Below, one piece after another: positions 1 through 8,943 of a stretch of 23,415 nt of DNA. The notes beneath the pieces were generated by a model. That model did not search any database. It was not told the DNA's origin and was given only the letters and a program-made list of their open reading frames with translations. Made by a program: the position numbers and the translations under genes. The DNA comes from Ichthyophonus hoferi. Its lineage: Eukaryota > Opisthokonta > Ichthyosporea > Ichthyophonida > Ichthyophonidae. Position 1 is the first letter of the stretch. Each line of letters begins with the position of its first letter. The stretch is from contig NAOQ01000269.1 in assembly GCA_002751075.1 (NCBI GenBank), positions 20,871 through 44,285 on the forward strand, given 5' to 3'.

Positions 1-6
1 ATAGTA

Positions 7-9
<3 letters not shown>

Positions 10-41
<32 letters not shown>
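10..41. repeat. (TA)n microsatellite
   Basis: An uninterrupted TA dinucleotide run of about 32 bases near the left edge. No gene is associated with it. Confidence 0.95.
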
Positions 42-45
<4 letters not shown>

Positions 46-76
46 AATAGCTTCACGAGCGTATTAATATTCACTG

Positions 77-265
77 TCGGCATTATATGCGTATGCGAAA
101 CCAGGGCGTTGCATGTGGGGTTGCCCGCGGATGCCAGGGGCACGTATGCCGAGGGTTATATATTATGGTGTTGTTAAAAAATAATAATAAATGCAAAACT
201 TTGTGTGTTACAAATGGATTCGTATTTTTCTCGTATCGGTATTATACGCGTATGCGCAACCGGGA
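77..265 (+). repeat. Duplicated 30-bp motif, units 159 bp apart
   Basis: The 30 bases at 77-106 (TCGGcATTATAtGCGTATGC...) recur at 236-265 (TCGGtATTATAcGCGTATGC...) with about five substitutions. The sequence between the two units is comparatively GC-rich. The second unit lies inside the interspersed repeat copy at 185-530. The pair may be the remains of a tandem arrangement within that repeat family. An open frame of 81 codons runs across the area, but its composition and its overlap with the repeat argue against a gene. Confidence 0.6.
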
Positions 266-530
266 GTACTTTATTAGTTGTGTCCGTTCCCTTTTATTTT
301 CCGCCCTTTGTTTATCGCAGGTGTTAACTTGAACGGTGTTCATTATGTAAATGAGGCTGATCTTTATTGGTTAATGGAATTTACAGAAGATCATTAAAAC
401 CCACTAGAATTGTCTGATCTTATCTCGATAATCTAATATTATTGTGTCTTCATTTGTATGACTCTCAAGCTAATTTCTGCATTAATATAAGTGCTCACAT
501 ACTATATATCGGCAAATCAATTTATTTAAT
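185..530 (+). repeat. Interspersed repeat, copy 1 (unclassified)
   Basis: This stretch aligns in the same orientation with 16730-17094. Shared blocks in order are AAATGCAAAACTTTGTG / AAACGCAAAGTTTTGTG, a GCGTATG core, a TGTTAAC block, CACTAGAATTGTCT / CGCTAGAATTGTCT, an AATATTGTGTC block, and AAGTG(C/T)TCACATAC near the end. By eye the identity is roughly two thirds with several indels, so both copies are old. I see no protein, terminal inverted repeat or target-site duplication that would place it in a known class; a solitary LTR-type or other non-coding element is possible. Confidence 0.6.
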
Positions 531-1069
531 ATTTCCGCATGAGAAAATGTTATTAGCGTACAGCACATAAATCGTGACTTACTCTTAGTGGATAGAAGCA
601 ATAGCAAAATAATAAGACTCTATCCAATACAAAATACCCAGTGCTTTTCGTTCAACAATCCATCTACACTTTATCTGGCCCAAAACATTTGGTGCAAGAA
701 ACTATGTAAGCCATTGCCAAACTATACCTCACATGTTCGATTACTGGATGCAAATTGAACACTTTCAAATTCATAAAGCGTAACTAAAACGCCCATAATG
801 AAGCTTCAAAGTATTTGTATTATCACGTTTATTACTAAAAAATGGTTTTCTTTACGTCTTAGCATATATGGTACTTACAATTTTTATTTCTTTTATTATT
901 CTTTTATTTTCTTCTCGTCATTTATTTTATTGCATTATCTTATGTTTATTGGAAATATTTATGTTCTCTTTTGACGTTTAGCATATTTTTTTTTAAAAAA
1001 AAAATCAAGAAGTATAGCTTAAGAATTATTTTGTCATGCACTAATTAGATGTGAATATCTTGATTATTG
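531..1069. other. No gene seen
   Basis: AT-rich sequence with homopolymer A/T runs around 840-1010. I see no credible open frame, splice-bounded exon or structured RNA here. Confidence 0.6.
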
Positions 1070-1122
1070 GACATTTCAAATCGTTTGATGAGTATTAGAC
1101 TCATCAAACGATTTGAAATGTC
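1070..1122. repeat. 24-bp perfect inverted repeat (hairpin)
   Basis: The left arm 1070-1093 (GACATTTCAAATCGTTTGAT..) is exactly complementary to the right arm 1099-1122, with the 5-base loop ATTAG. In RNA the stem could extend by a G-U and a U-A pair at 1069/1123 and 1068/1124. It is too short for a typical animal pre-miRNA stem but far longer than chance palindromes in AT-rich DNA. It could be a cruciform-forming site, a minimal foldback element, or a recent inverted duplication. Confidence 0.9.
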
Positions 1123-1219
1123 TAGTCCTATCCCAAGTGCAATGATTTATTAGTTTTCAAATATATTTACACAATTTTAAATTAGCCAATTAACACTAAT
1201 TAACTTTTCGATCTCCTAG

Positions 1220-1434
1220 TTTAAAAGACTGAGAGGTGCGGTGCGTACTGTTATAACCCGGTTGCAAGTCCTCATCTGGACTGAGGAACATCAGCACGCA
1301 ACTTCAGAGAACTACTGCTGTTGATACTGAAGCTTAGGAATGACTCACGGCAGCGTGACACTCTTTTTGTCATCGCACGGGGGGTTTACCCAGAAATGTA
1401 CTGTGATGTTGACGAAATGGACATAGATGTCCAA
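1220..1434 (+). CDS. Possible coding exon or degenerate coding remnant, unidentified
   Basis: A GC-richer island in AT-rich surroundings. It is preceded by a good acceptor (pyrimidine-rich CTTTTCGATCTCCTAG ending at 1219) and ends at a usable donor (CAA|GTATAG, 1434/1435). Two overlapping plus-strand frames are open: one from 1220 to 1321 (begins FKRLRGAVRTVITRLQ), another from 1285 to 1437 (contains ELLLLILKLRNDSRQRDTLF and VYPEMYCDVDEMDID). Both look protein-like, which suggests either a broken exon, a sequencing error, or an internal splice I cannot settle. The island also has several short hairpins (1261-1303, 1302-1333, 1352-1376), so a structured RNA is an alternative. I do not recognise the family. 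Confidence 0.3.
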
Positions 1435-1954
1435 GTATAGACAACTTTATACTGTAAAAACTGCGAATATGGTATGGCACAAGCTTTGCCTTGCTAAAGT
1501 TTTGGTAAATAATTTTTAATTAATTTATGCTGTGATGATATTTCTTGGTGGAAAAATATTGGTGTTATTATTACTTTTGGTGCAACTTGGGAGTATATAC
1601 TGATCAAGGATAAATTAATAATCATACTCATATATGTACTTTACGGTTCACAATAAAAACCATAAATAAAATGTATAGCAATCTGTGGTAGTGATCTTGT
1701 AACAAAATGTATAAATTCAAATTTTGCAATTGCATTATCAAATGTAAAGCCTTGCTTGCGTAGAATCGTTTTACACAATTGGTGAGATCTGTGGAAGCAA
1801 CTGGGACATCCATGCACATATAGTTACAATATATATAAATAGATACATCTGCATAATATTTTACGATTCACTAATACATCTTTGTCATTATTCATTTGTA
1901 TTCTTTCTGCTAGTTATTCTGACCCCAACTTCATTGTAATTTTTATATTTTTAG

Positions 1955-2061
1955 CCGCACCAAACCTAGATACCTGTTTGTTGGTGATTACCCAGCTATG
2001 CAAAATTGTTGAATTGGTATGTGGCTCCCAAGAGCGAAGCTTTAGCCCTAAATTGTATTAA
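1955..2061 (+). CDS. Likely 3'-terminal exon of an unidentified gene
   Basis: The acceptor TTTTTATATTTTTAG ends at 1954. In the frame that starts with two bases (codon phase 1) the exon encodes APNLDTCLLVITQLCKIVEL followed by VCGSQERSFSPKLY and a TAA stop at 2059-2061. The polyadenylation signal AATAAA (2060-2065) overlaps the stop, and a GT-rich stretch follows at 2072-2083, as expected of a cleavage site. A strong internal donor (GAATTG|GTATGT, 2016/2017, phase 0) could instead splice onward, in principle toward the gene at 4680-6586. The island at 1220-1434 may be the exon before it. The protein is not recognised; it looks helical and leucine-rich. Confidence 0.35.
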
Positions 2062-3350
2062 TAAAGATGCCCTGTTTGTCTGTATTCCGATTATTTGTCC
2101 TTTACTCGATCATACTATTTTTTTATAAAGTCATTGTTCAGATTTTTGAATGTCTGGAATTCCATATTATGTTAAAATACGTTGATACAGAATTAATTTG
2201 GCCCCATTAGGACCAATCTTGAATCCAAGCCAGACCCATTATGTTAATCACCTGTGAACTTAACGCTAGTCCTAAAACCCCATCAACCCTCCTTTTCAGT
2301 CGTGCCGCAAAGTGATACTTTTAAAAAAATTCTGTTTCGTTTTTATTCTAACCTCCATCTTTCATAATAAGGGATATTTGATGGGTGCAATTAATCGGCA
2401 ACTAATAGTAATCGTAGAGAACACAAGAGAAAGAAGATAAGGTTCTAAAGAGAGTTTTTGAAGAAAATCAAAGGAAATGAACTCCACCAATTAAAGTTAC
2501 AGATAAAACAGAAGCAATCAAAAGATCAATTCACTGCGGGTCGCCAAAGCAAAACTGTGATGCCATGGTAGATCTATATGCTACTCAAATATGTGACCTG
2601 TTAAGAGGTTTGCCATCTTCAATCTGCACTCAATGGTTGATTGGTTTGATATGTTATTTATTAGTGTGAATAAGCTCTAAAGTGGGTAGATGCGCCTGAC
2701 TATCTTTAATGAGAGTGCTATATGTTGCTAGTTCGGTCTGCCAGTGTAGTCTGTTAGTATCATTTCTACCTTCATCATTGAGTATCATTTTATACAACAT
2801 CTTGCTAAGTGGAGTCTAGTAAGATGATAAATGTTGTGGACCTTTCGGAACCCCTCTTGTCCAATTGTCGATATTCATTAGGAGTGCGAGCACTTGGTTA
2901 TCATCCCTATTGACTCAGAGTTTAATTAGTAAGCGTTAGACGATTGGTGTGTATAAGTTTATGCGAATGGGTCCCGAAGATGAGCATGAAGGTCAGGATC
3001 GAAATATACAGGGTAGAAGCGTGGCATTTACTCTGGCAATTATTTAATCAGTGATCAGCACAATTAACGTAGATACTTACAAGTTCGGCATTAGGAAGTG
3101 TGTGTAAAAAATACTTATAAATAAAAGATAAGGCAGAACTAAAAAAAGCCTATTTAAGCCGACATTAAAAGAATGGATTATACAACATGTGGATGTTTTT
3201 CAGTCAGAGATAAAAGTTAAATATCTTCTTATCTGGTACGATAAAGGCAGGCAAATCTGAAAAAAAAATTACCTGTAAAGATAATATTTAAAATAAATCA
3301 TGTCGCATCGTCGTCTTGATTTTCTAATAATCAACCAGAGCGACGACCCA

Positions 3351-3376
3351 ATTCAAAACATGCATTCAAAACATGC
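3351..3376 (+). repeat. 13-bp tandem duplication
   Basis: ATTCAAAACATGC is repeated twice without a change and contains a CATGC palindromic core. It is a recent small duplication with no evident function. Confidence 0.85.
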
Positions 3377-3674
3377 ATACCTGGTCGTTTATATCTGTAA
3401 GTTGATTCGAATCATTAAAACATGCGGGTTATCATATTGCAGCAAACCTGGATTACAAGTCATGCATATTGTTTATAGCACATGAAATCAGGCTAGGCGT
3501 AGGAATAAATGATATGTCAGACCTCAATATAATTTGTACTAAATTAAAATAGCCTTATCGTATTAAATTTCATTTTTCATACACATTTTTCTTTGTTTGC
3601 AGTCTGTATTATAATTGTAATCAGCTATGAAATCAACTACTTGGTAGTTGTTTACGTATATGCGCTATCCCACC

Positions 3675-3684
3675 TATATAAAGG
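3675..3684 (+). promoter_or_regulatory. TATA-like core promoter element
   Basis: TATATAAAGG on the plus strand, about 1 kb upstream of the unidentified gene at 4680-6586. It matches the metazoan TATA consensus well, but in DNA this AT-rich such matches arise often, so the assignment to that gene is a guess. Confidence 0.25.
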
Positions 3685-4679
3685 TCTCCTGGATTGGCTG
3701 CTATCTTTGTTTCCGTAATATTATTGAAGTAGTATCAGCCTATATGAAGTATTGGTATACTCTGGATATATAAGTACCACGAGCCAGTCAATTTAGCATT
3801 TCACTGCTCCGATAAGTTTATTGAACGTCTGGCATCTTGGGTTTTGTTATAACTAATATTACCCTTTATTTCATGTATGTCACTTGCTTATGTTTAGATA
3901 GGCTAAGAAAAGATAGTTTATTGCGTTGTATTATGGGAGTTGTGGAAAAACACCGCGTTTACACTTAATTACCGCAATTAAGAAGAACGAAAAAGGTGGG
4001 TTTGTTTGTGACTTGCTACGTTTTGGCTCGTTTTTTTTTGTTGTTGAGTAATTTGATAAGGCCATAGCGTCCTTTCCCAACCAACCCATGTGGTTTGCGA
4101 ATTGGGAAAAGTTTCGCACCGGCGACAACTATAATAAATATAATTGTGTGTATAGAGGCCTAAACTGTAGATTAAGACTGGTTCTTAATTTTATTATAGG
4201 GTAACAGCTGTATACACTTGCACAAAACTATTGTATATTGGAAGCCTCAACATATATGGCTACTTTTATTTTTCATAACTATTTAGTGGCGAAAGTCTTC
4301 CAAGTAAAATTTAAGTGCGCTTGCTATTGAAAACTTATCTTAAGCATGCCTGATTTTTTTTAGTCATTTGCAGTCTGTCCCTTCTACGAGGATATATTTG
4401 AGACAGGTTCTCCATAATATATGCTCTACTCATTATTATCTTTGTTTTCACAGTATTCCCGTTTGCTTGCATAGTTTTATAACATTTCTTAGTACAATTG
4501 GCCCTATTTTTTGCTCTTGCAACACGTGACTCACTGGACTAAGTTAACCGTGAGCACTACTTTTTCTGCAAATAATATGGGCTGATAGATAGAGTCTAAA
4601 AGTTGGGAATTCGTTTACAAGATATTTAGAACTAGTAGGGAATTGGGACAGCCATATAAGTCAAACAAATATATCCAAC

Positions 4680-6586
4680 ATGGTGTGGTTTAATTTGCAG
4701 GTACACAAGGTCTATAGCAACATGTCTTGTACCACACAATCAACCTTAACTACAATATCTTTGCCTGGATGTCAGACCGAGGTTTATGCACTCCCTGATG
4801 AACTAGATGCTACCTGGACTGGCCTGCCACCCGATGAGGTTGTTGGATGTCTTGTTCTCTAGTTGTATGGTTCTTATTTTGTAGGTTACTTTACTTCAAA
4901 AGAGAAGAAATACACAGATAGTTCTGATTGTTTAATCAATTCTTGCCCGAATTTGCTTATATTGGAGAAGAAGAAAATGCCAATACGAATGAGACATTAT
5001 AGTTGGGCTTTTTTTAATTTAGAGAAACTTGTCTGTGCAGTATCAATGTTTATAACATTGAATTATTGACCTACTATATTGTGAGAGCGAGAACGCTTTT
5101 GCAGGTGAGTGGCAGCGGAAAATGCATAAGTACAATGTATACTAGTATAGCCCGCTATTAGACCAGAGCTATGGATTAACAAACATGTTTTACAGACATA
5201 CAATAGTGGTGGCCACAAGAGACACAAAGGACGAACGATGGGGTCTCCAGAAGTCGTACGCAAACGAAGAAACTCAATCGCTGTCTTGCTTAATGCCCAC
5301 CGCACGTGCGCTGTGGGGAGCAATACATGTACCATGGGAACATGGGACGATGTGCTGCACATGAAAAAACAAAATGGGGGAGTTAGGACCGCTAGTTTGG
5401 GGAAGGTTAGCTATGCTTTATTTCTTTTCCCCTCTGGTAATATACCTATGTTTGGAGGTTCTTTTCAACAATCTTGATTTTGTTTTTTTTTAGTTTGTTT
5501 CTAGATTATAGTCTAGGCGTGGTTACTGTTTTATTGTGTCTTATGGTTGGTTGGTGGATCCAGCCTACCATGCCATTATATCTCCTAATTATATTTTAGT
5601 TGGATAATTGGACAGCTCAAAGCATTACTAGTATTAGAGACTCGTTTTGTAGAATAAATTTAATCTTAAAATTTGTTTTTGATGTAGAATCAAAAGGGAG
5701 AGAGAAATATCATAAAGCTCTATTTATGAGCTTTCTATCCCGATATAAAATAATTCTTATTCAACCTTATTAGCATGAATAGTAAATACTAACAGGATCA
5801 TTCTCTGAGATGCAGAATAGCCGAGGTAAGAGACGACTAGACTATTGCAGCAACATTATCATCCCAGATTGCTGTTGTAATCGTGGCACCCAAAATAGCG
5901 TGGAGGAGGAGCTGAGTGCTATACAGGCACACAGAGACCTTGTCTCTCTTCCGGCCACCTACAGGGTGTGTTAGTTTTTCCTTTTATAGACTGCTAGCAC
6001 TGTCTTGGTTTGGTTATGGTGGCTAGTTCTTCTCTTTTGCTTCTTATACTTGATAGTCTGCCATATCCTTTAATGCAACTATCCTTTCTTATTTTGCTAA
6101 TATATGCCTACATTGATTTTTCACTTTAATATTATCTGATACTTGGAACTCATTATTTTCAATTTGTTGTTTGCAGGCACCCGGACCTGATGTTGTGATT
6201 ATGATTCAAGGAGGAAGACACCCCAAACACACAGCCTTACCTAGTCCTCCACTCTTAGTTAGTCGTACTCAGGCCCCTCTTAATCATAAGTTGAGGAAAC
6301 CATGTGCCGTCCTGGTATGCAACACTAAACGGTCCTACGATACTGTACACCAAAAAGTATGATATGCCTCTTCTATGATAATATTATTCTGCCAAGTCTA
6401 TCAGCATTTTCCTTTCTGTATAGTAAATAGTTCATAGTGTTTTATTCCTTCAAGATTGTAATATCAACTAACCAACCTACTCTGTTTCCAATATAGGACA
6501 CAGCGAACTACTCCAAGGCCACCCCGATTAAACTGGGGCGAGGGCCGTCTGCCTTTGCATCGCTTACATCATCTGGGAGATCCTAG
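4680..6586 (+). CDS. Unidentified five-exon gene, all introns phase 0
   Basis: Exons: 4680 (or 4701)-4838, 5196-5405, 5816-5965, 6177-6356, 6497-6586 (TAG stop). Each boundary has an AG acceptor and GT donor, and every junction falls between codons, which is strong evidence for a real gene. Read from the ATG at 4680 the product is 262 aa. Alternatives are ATG 4722, or an acceptor TTTAATTTGCAG ending at 4700 that would mean further exons upstream, perhaps those near 1220-2061. Content: an acidic first exon (ALPDELDATWTGLPPDE), a basic second exon (HKRHKGR, VVRKRRNS), a third with RRLDYCSNIIIPDCCC, a Pro-rich fourth (ALPSPPLL), and a Ser/Gly-rich end. No signal peptide or membrane segment is visible. 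The RRxDY..NIIIP stretch faintly recalls the NIVIP start of KANSL1 PEHE domains; I do not rely on it. The first donor (GAG|GTTGTT) is the weakest splice site. AATAAA at 6717 serves as its 3' end. Confidence 0.65.
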
Positions 6587-6716
6587 ATTATGGCCAAACT
6601 GACATTTCATATGCAAACGCAATCCTATGTTGGATGTGAGGTTTTCTGCATATAGATCCATTAGTATATGAACTTTAGTAATCTTGAAAGTGACGATATA
6701 AAAATATAAAAATGCA

Positions 6717-6722
6717 AATAAA
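6717..6722 (+). terminator. Polyadenylation signal AATAAA
   Basis: A canonical AATAAA 131 bases after the TAG stop of the five-exon gene, in the right orientation and at a normal 3' UTR distance. Confidence 0.45.
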
Positions 6723-8671
6723 AATGAAATAATATAGAGTTTCAGAGTGGTTATGTTATCGGCTAGTAGACTTTGTAAAATAGGAAAGGCAAAAATACCA
6801 ATATTTATCAGTAGGACGATAAGCGAATAAAAATAAGGGTTGTGTAGGATGAGATTTACAGTTAAAACATGTTTTATGGGACTGTACTACCTCTCATCTT
6901 CAATATTAAGTTTGGCCAATCCAATGCATAGTTGATTTAGTGGAATACTTTAAAATTATACCTAAGATCGATCAATATGATTAAAAGCCTATGCTCTCAG
7001 CACCTTAGCCGTAAAATCCCACGTGAGCATACCTTAGTCCGTAAACCTGGTTGATATGAATTGAGGTGCTTGTAAATCTTATCGAGTCTTGATTTAAAAT
7101 AAATATATAGATTACGTTAAGTTCGCTAATTATAATTTTGGGTAATATGGCTCAGGGCTACAATTAAAGATAACTCAGTTACTAAAATGAAAATTTTCTG
7201 CGTAAGATAATACGATATTTCCGGGTAGGAAATACAATTTCGTCAATCAAGCCATGTTAAGACCTTTTTTAGATGTAGAATATAATAAAGAAAATTGTAG
7301 ATGTAAAATACTCTCGTCAGTTCAATGTGTCATCTTATTGGCCAATAAAGTATTGCTATGCTATTTCCGGGAGATATTTTTTAACCAATAGAATATTGTA
7401 TACGATGCGCAATTATGCAATATTATTCATGAGCAAGATTAAGTTTTATTTAGCCAATAGAGAAAGATTGCGTGCCAATTAACCGAACTACTGGTCATAC
7501 GCTCTTTTTATAAAAGTGATATACCTTTATTATTGGCGTAAACTCAACCATTGGCAATATAAATACAAAGATCAGATTTTGCCATATATAAGGGAAAATG
7601 CAAAACAATACCATCGGTATGGTGTCTTCTTTGGCAAACCTACTATATTTTAAAAAATTAACTCTAAATTTTTTTTTTAAGTGAAGATAGCCATTGTTCA
7701 GATATTTATCCTCTCATGCGATTTACATCATTAGTTATTGCTTAGTACTATGCCGCTTTACATACCAGCGTTCTTAAATATAGCAAGCACTCTTGTGTTA
7801 TAATATTGTTCTTGTAGACCAGGCAGTTATGTGAAGAAATATTAGTATATTTATTGTGTTGGCTATCATCTATTTATATAACAGTCTTTGAGTAGCAATT
7901 ACACCTTTATATGTTCAATTAGTTTAGCATGATTTTTATAGCGACATGAATTGATGCCATAATAAAGGAATTGAAACGTGCTAATATCCTGAAAAAATAG
8001 ATAACTCCAAACACAAAAATCAATGAAAAACTATAAAACCGTTTACACGCTAGTCTTGCTATTTTTCCATTAAGTCTACTCCATGATATGACACCTAATA
8101 ATTAGTATCATATTGTTTATTCAAAAAGACTGCTCAGTGAAAACCATTTTTAGGACTTGCATTGTAGTAGAAATTACACAAATTCTCCAGCTATCTAATT
8201 AAAAAACAGATTCAAATGGGGGTTTTAAGAAAACCACGAAGTGCTACATAAATTCAAACGGGGTGTACTATTTCTGTGCTCTCCGTTGCATTAAAGTGTA
8301 AGTCGGATCGGACCATTATAGATGCATAAAAGAATACGGTGCTTTTCAATAACTGCATATCAATATTCATTGGATTTATATACTGCAAGAACTTTGCTAT
8401 TAAACTAGCCAGATTCATAGTCAAATATACTATAATGTATTATTAAATTTTTTTTCTAAATGCAGTTACACAATGCTAAGAAAGCTAAAAAGTTAATATA
8501 AATTATCAATTCAACAATATCATGCGCAGTATGTTTGTACATATCAGATGCTCCGATCCTAAGCAAGGAGTTAAAATGATTGTTTACTACCATCAAGTCC
8601 TGAAAAGGATACAGAAAAAAAGAAAATAAAGACTCGGAATTTCAAGATTGCTCCCTCAAATTGTTTTATAA
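6723..8671. other. Intergenic, no gene seen
   Basis: About 1.9 kb of AT-rich sequence with no credible exon on either strand. Its only structure is the CCAAT-box cluster with TATA-like elements at 7337-7594, listed separately. Confidence 0.55.
7337..7594 (+). promoter_or_regulatory. CCAAT-box cluster with TATA-like elements
   Basis: Seven CCAAT/ATTGG pentamers lie within 218 bases: the palindrome ATTGGCCAAT at 7337-7346 (two), then 7385, 7454, 7475 (plus orientation), 7532 and 7550 (minus orientation). TATAAAAG at 7509-7516 and TATATAAGGG at 7585-7594 follow. Clustered CCAAT boxes with a TATA element are typical of strong NF-Y-dependent promoters such as those of histone genes. No protein gene follows: the first ATG (7598) opens only 28 codons. 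It may drive a non-coding transcript or be the remains of a promoter. Confidence 0.35.
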
Positions 8672-8779
8672 ATGGCTTACAATAACGTGAGAGTAAGGAA
8701 GAAGATCATAGGTGTTCGCCACGGGAGGCAAAGAAGTTGCAGTAGAAGGAGACAAAAAATTAAAATTGATATATCATAA
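8672..8779 (+). CDS. Small basic ORF, 35 aa, doubtful
   Basis: An ATG-to-TAA frame of 35 codons whose product has 12 Arg/Lys residues (VRVRKK, RHGRQRSCSRRRQK). It could be a small nucleic-acid-binding or sperm-chromatin-type peptide. It sits just beyond the 3' end of TBCB on the opposite strand, so the two would converge with about 165 bases between stops. Basic short frames also arise by chance in purine-rich DNA, and this stretch is purine-rich. I do not recognise it. Confidence 0.2.
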   Translation: MAYNNVRVRKKIIGVRHGRQRSCSRRRQKIKIDIS

Positions 8780-8943
8780 GGCTGGAAGACAAACAATGAT
8801 ATCAACTAACGACTATCCTGCCTTAGTAGGATATACGCTAGGCTAGATAAGCTCTGGCATCATCCTATCTTATTGTTCACTTGCACATCATAAATCCTCA
8901 TGAAGAATGCTTTAAGCGACTGCCTATAAGGCTGGACCTATCC

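Larger units (their letters stand above)
2062..4679. other. Largely non-coding; weak open stretches only
   Basis: About 2.6 kb without a supported gene. An open frame without a start runs at about 2478-2669 (contains SIHCGSPKQNCDAMVDLYAT), preceded by a TTACAG acceptor-like site at 2494-2499. A pyrimidine-rich acceptor CCCTCCTTTTCAG ends near 2299. Neither can be joined to anything with confidence. A TATA-like element lies at 3675-3684. Confidence 0.4.

Noticed and set aside
87-332. 81-codon plus-strand ORF
   Set aside because: It overlaps repeat copy 1 and its duplicated motif; there is no family resemblance and no splice or promoter context.
1260-1271. tRNA B-box (GGTTGCAAGTCC)
   Set aside because: It only partly matches the B-box consensus, and no A-box or cloverleaf precedes it.
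1220-1400. Nuclear RNase P RNA
   Set aside because: GGAATGACTCACGGCAGCG (1337-1355) and CAGAGAAC resemble, from memory, stretches of vertebrate RNase P RNA. The pairing needed for the conserved P4 helix and a full specificity domain cannot be built, a T5 run would end a Pol III transcript, and the same bases lie in protein-like frames.
3931-4128. 65-codon minus-strand ORF
   Set aside because: Lys/Pro/Phe-rich chance frame with no splice sites that link it to anything.
5063-5362. 99-codon minus-strand ORF
   Set aside because: Shadow of exon 2 of the plus-strand five-exon gene.
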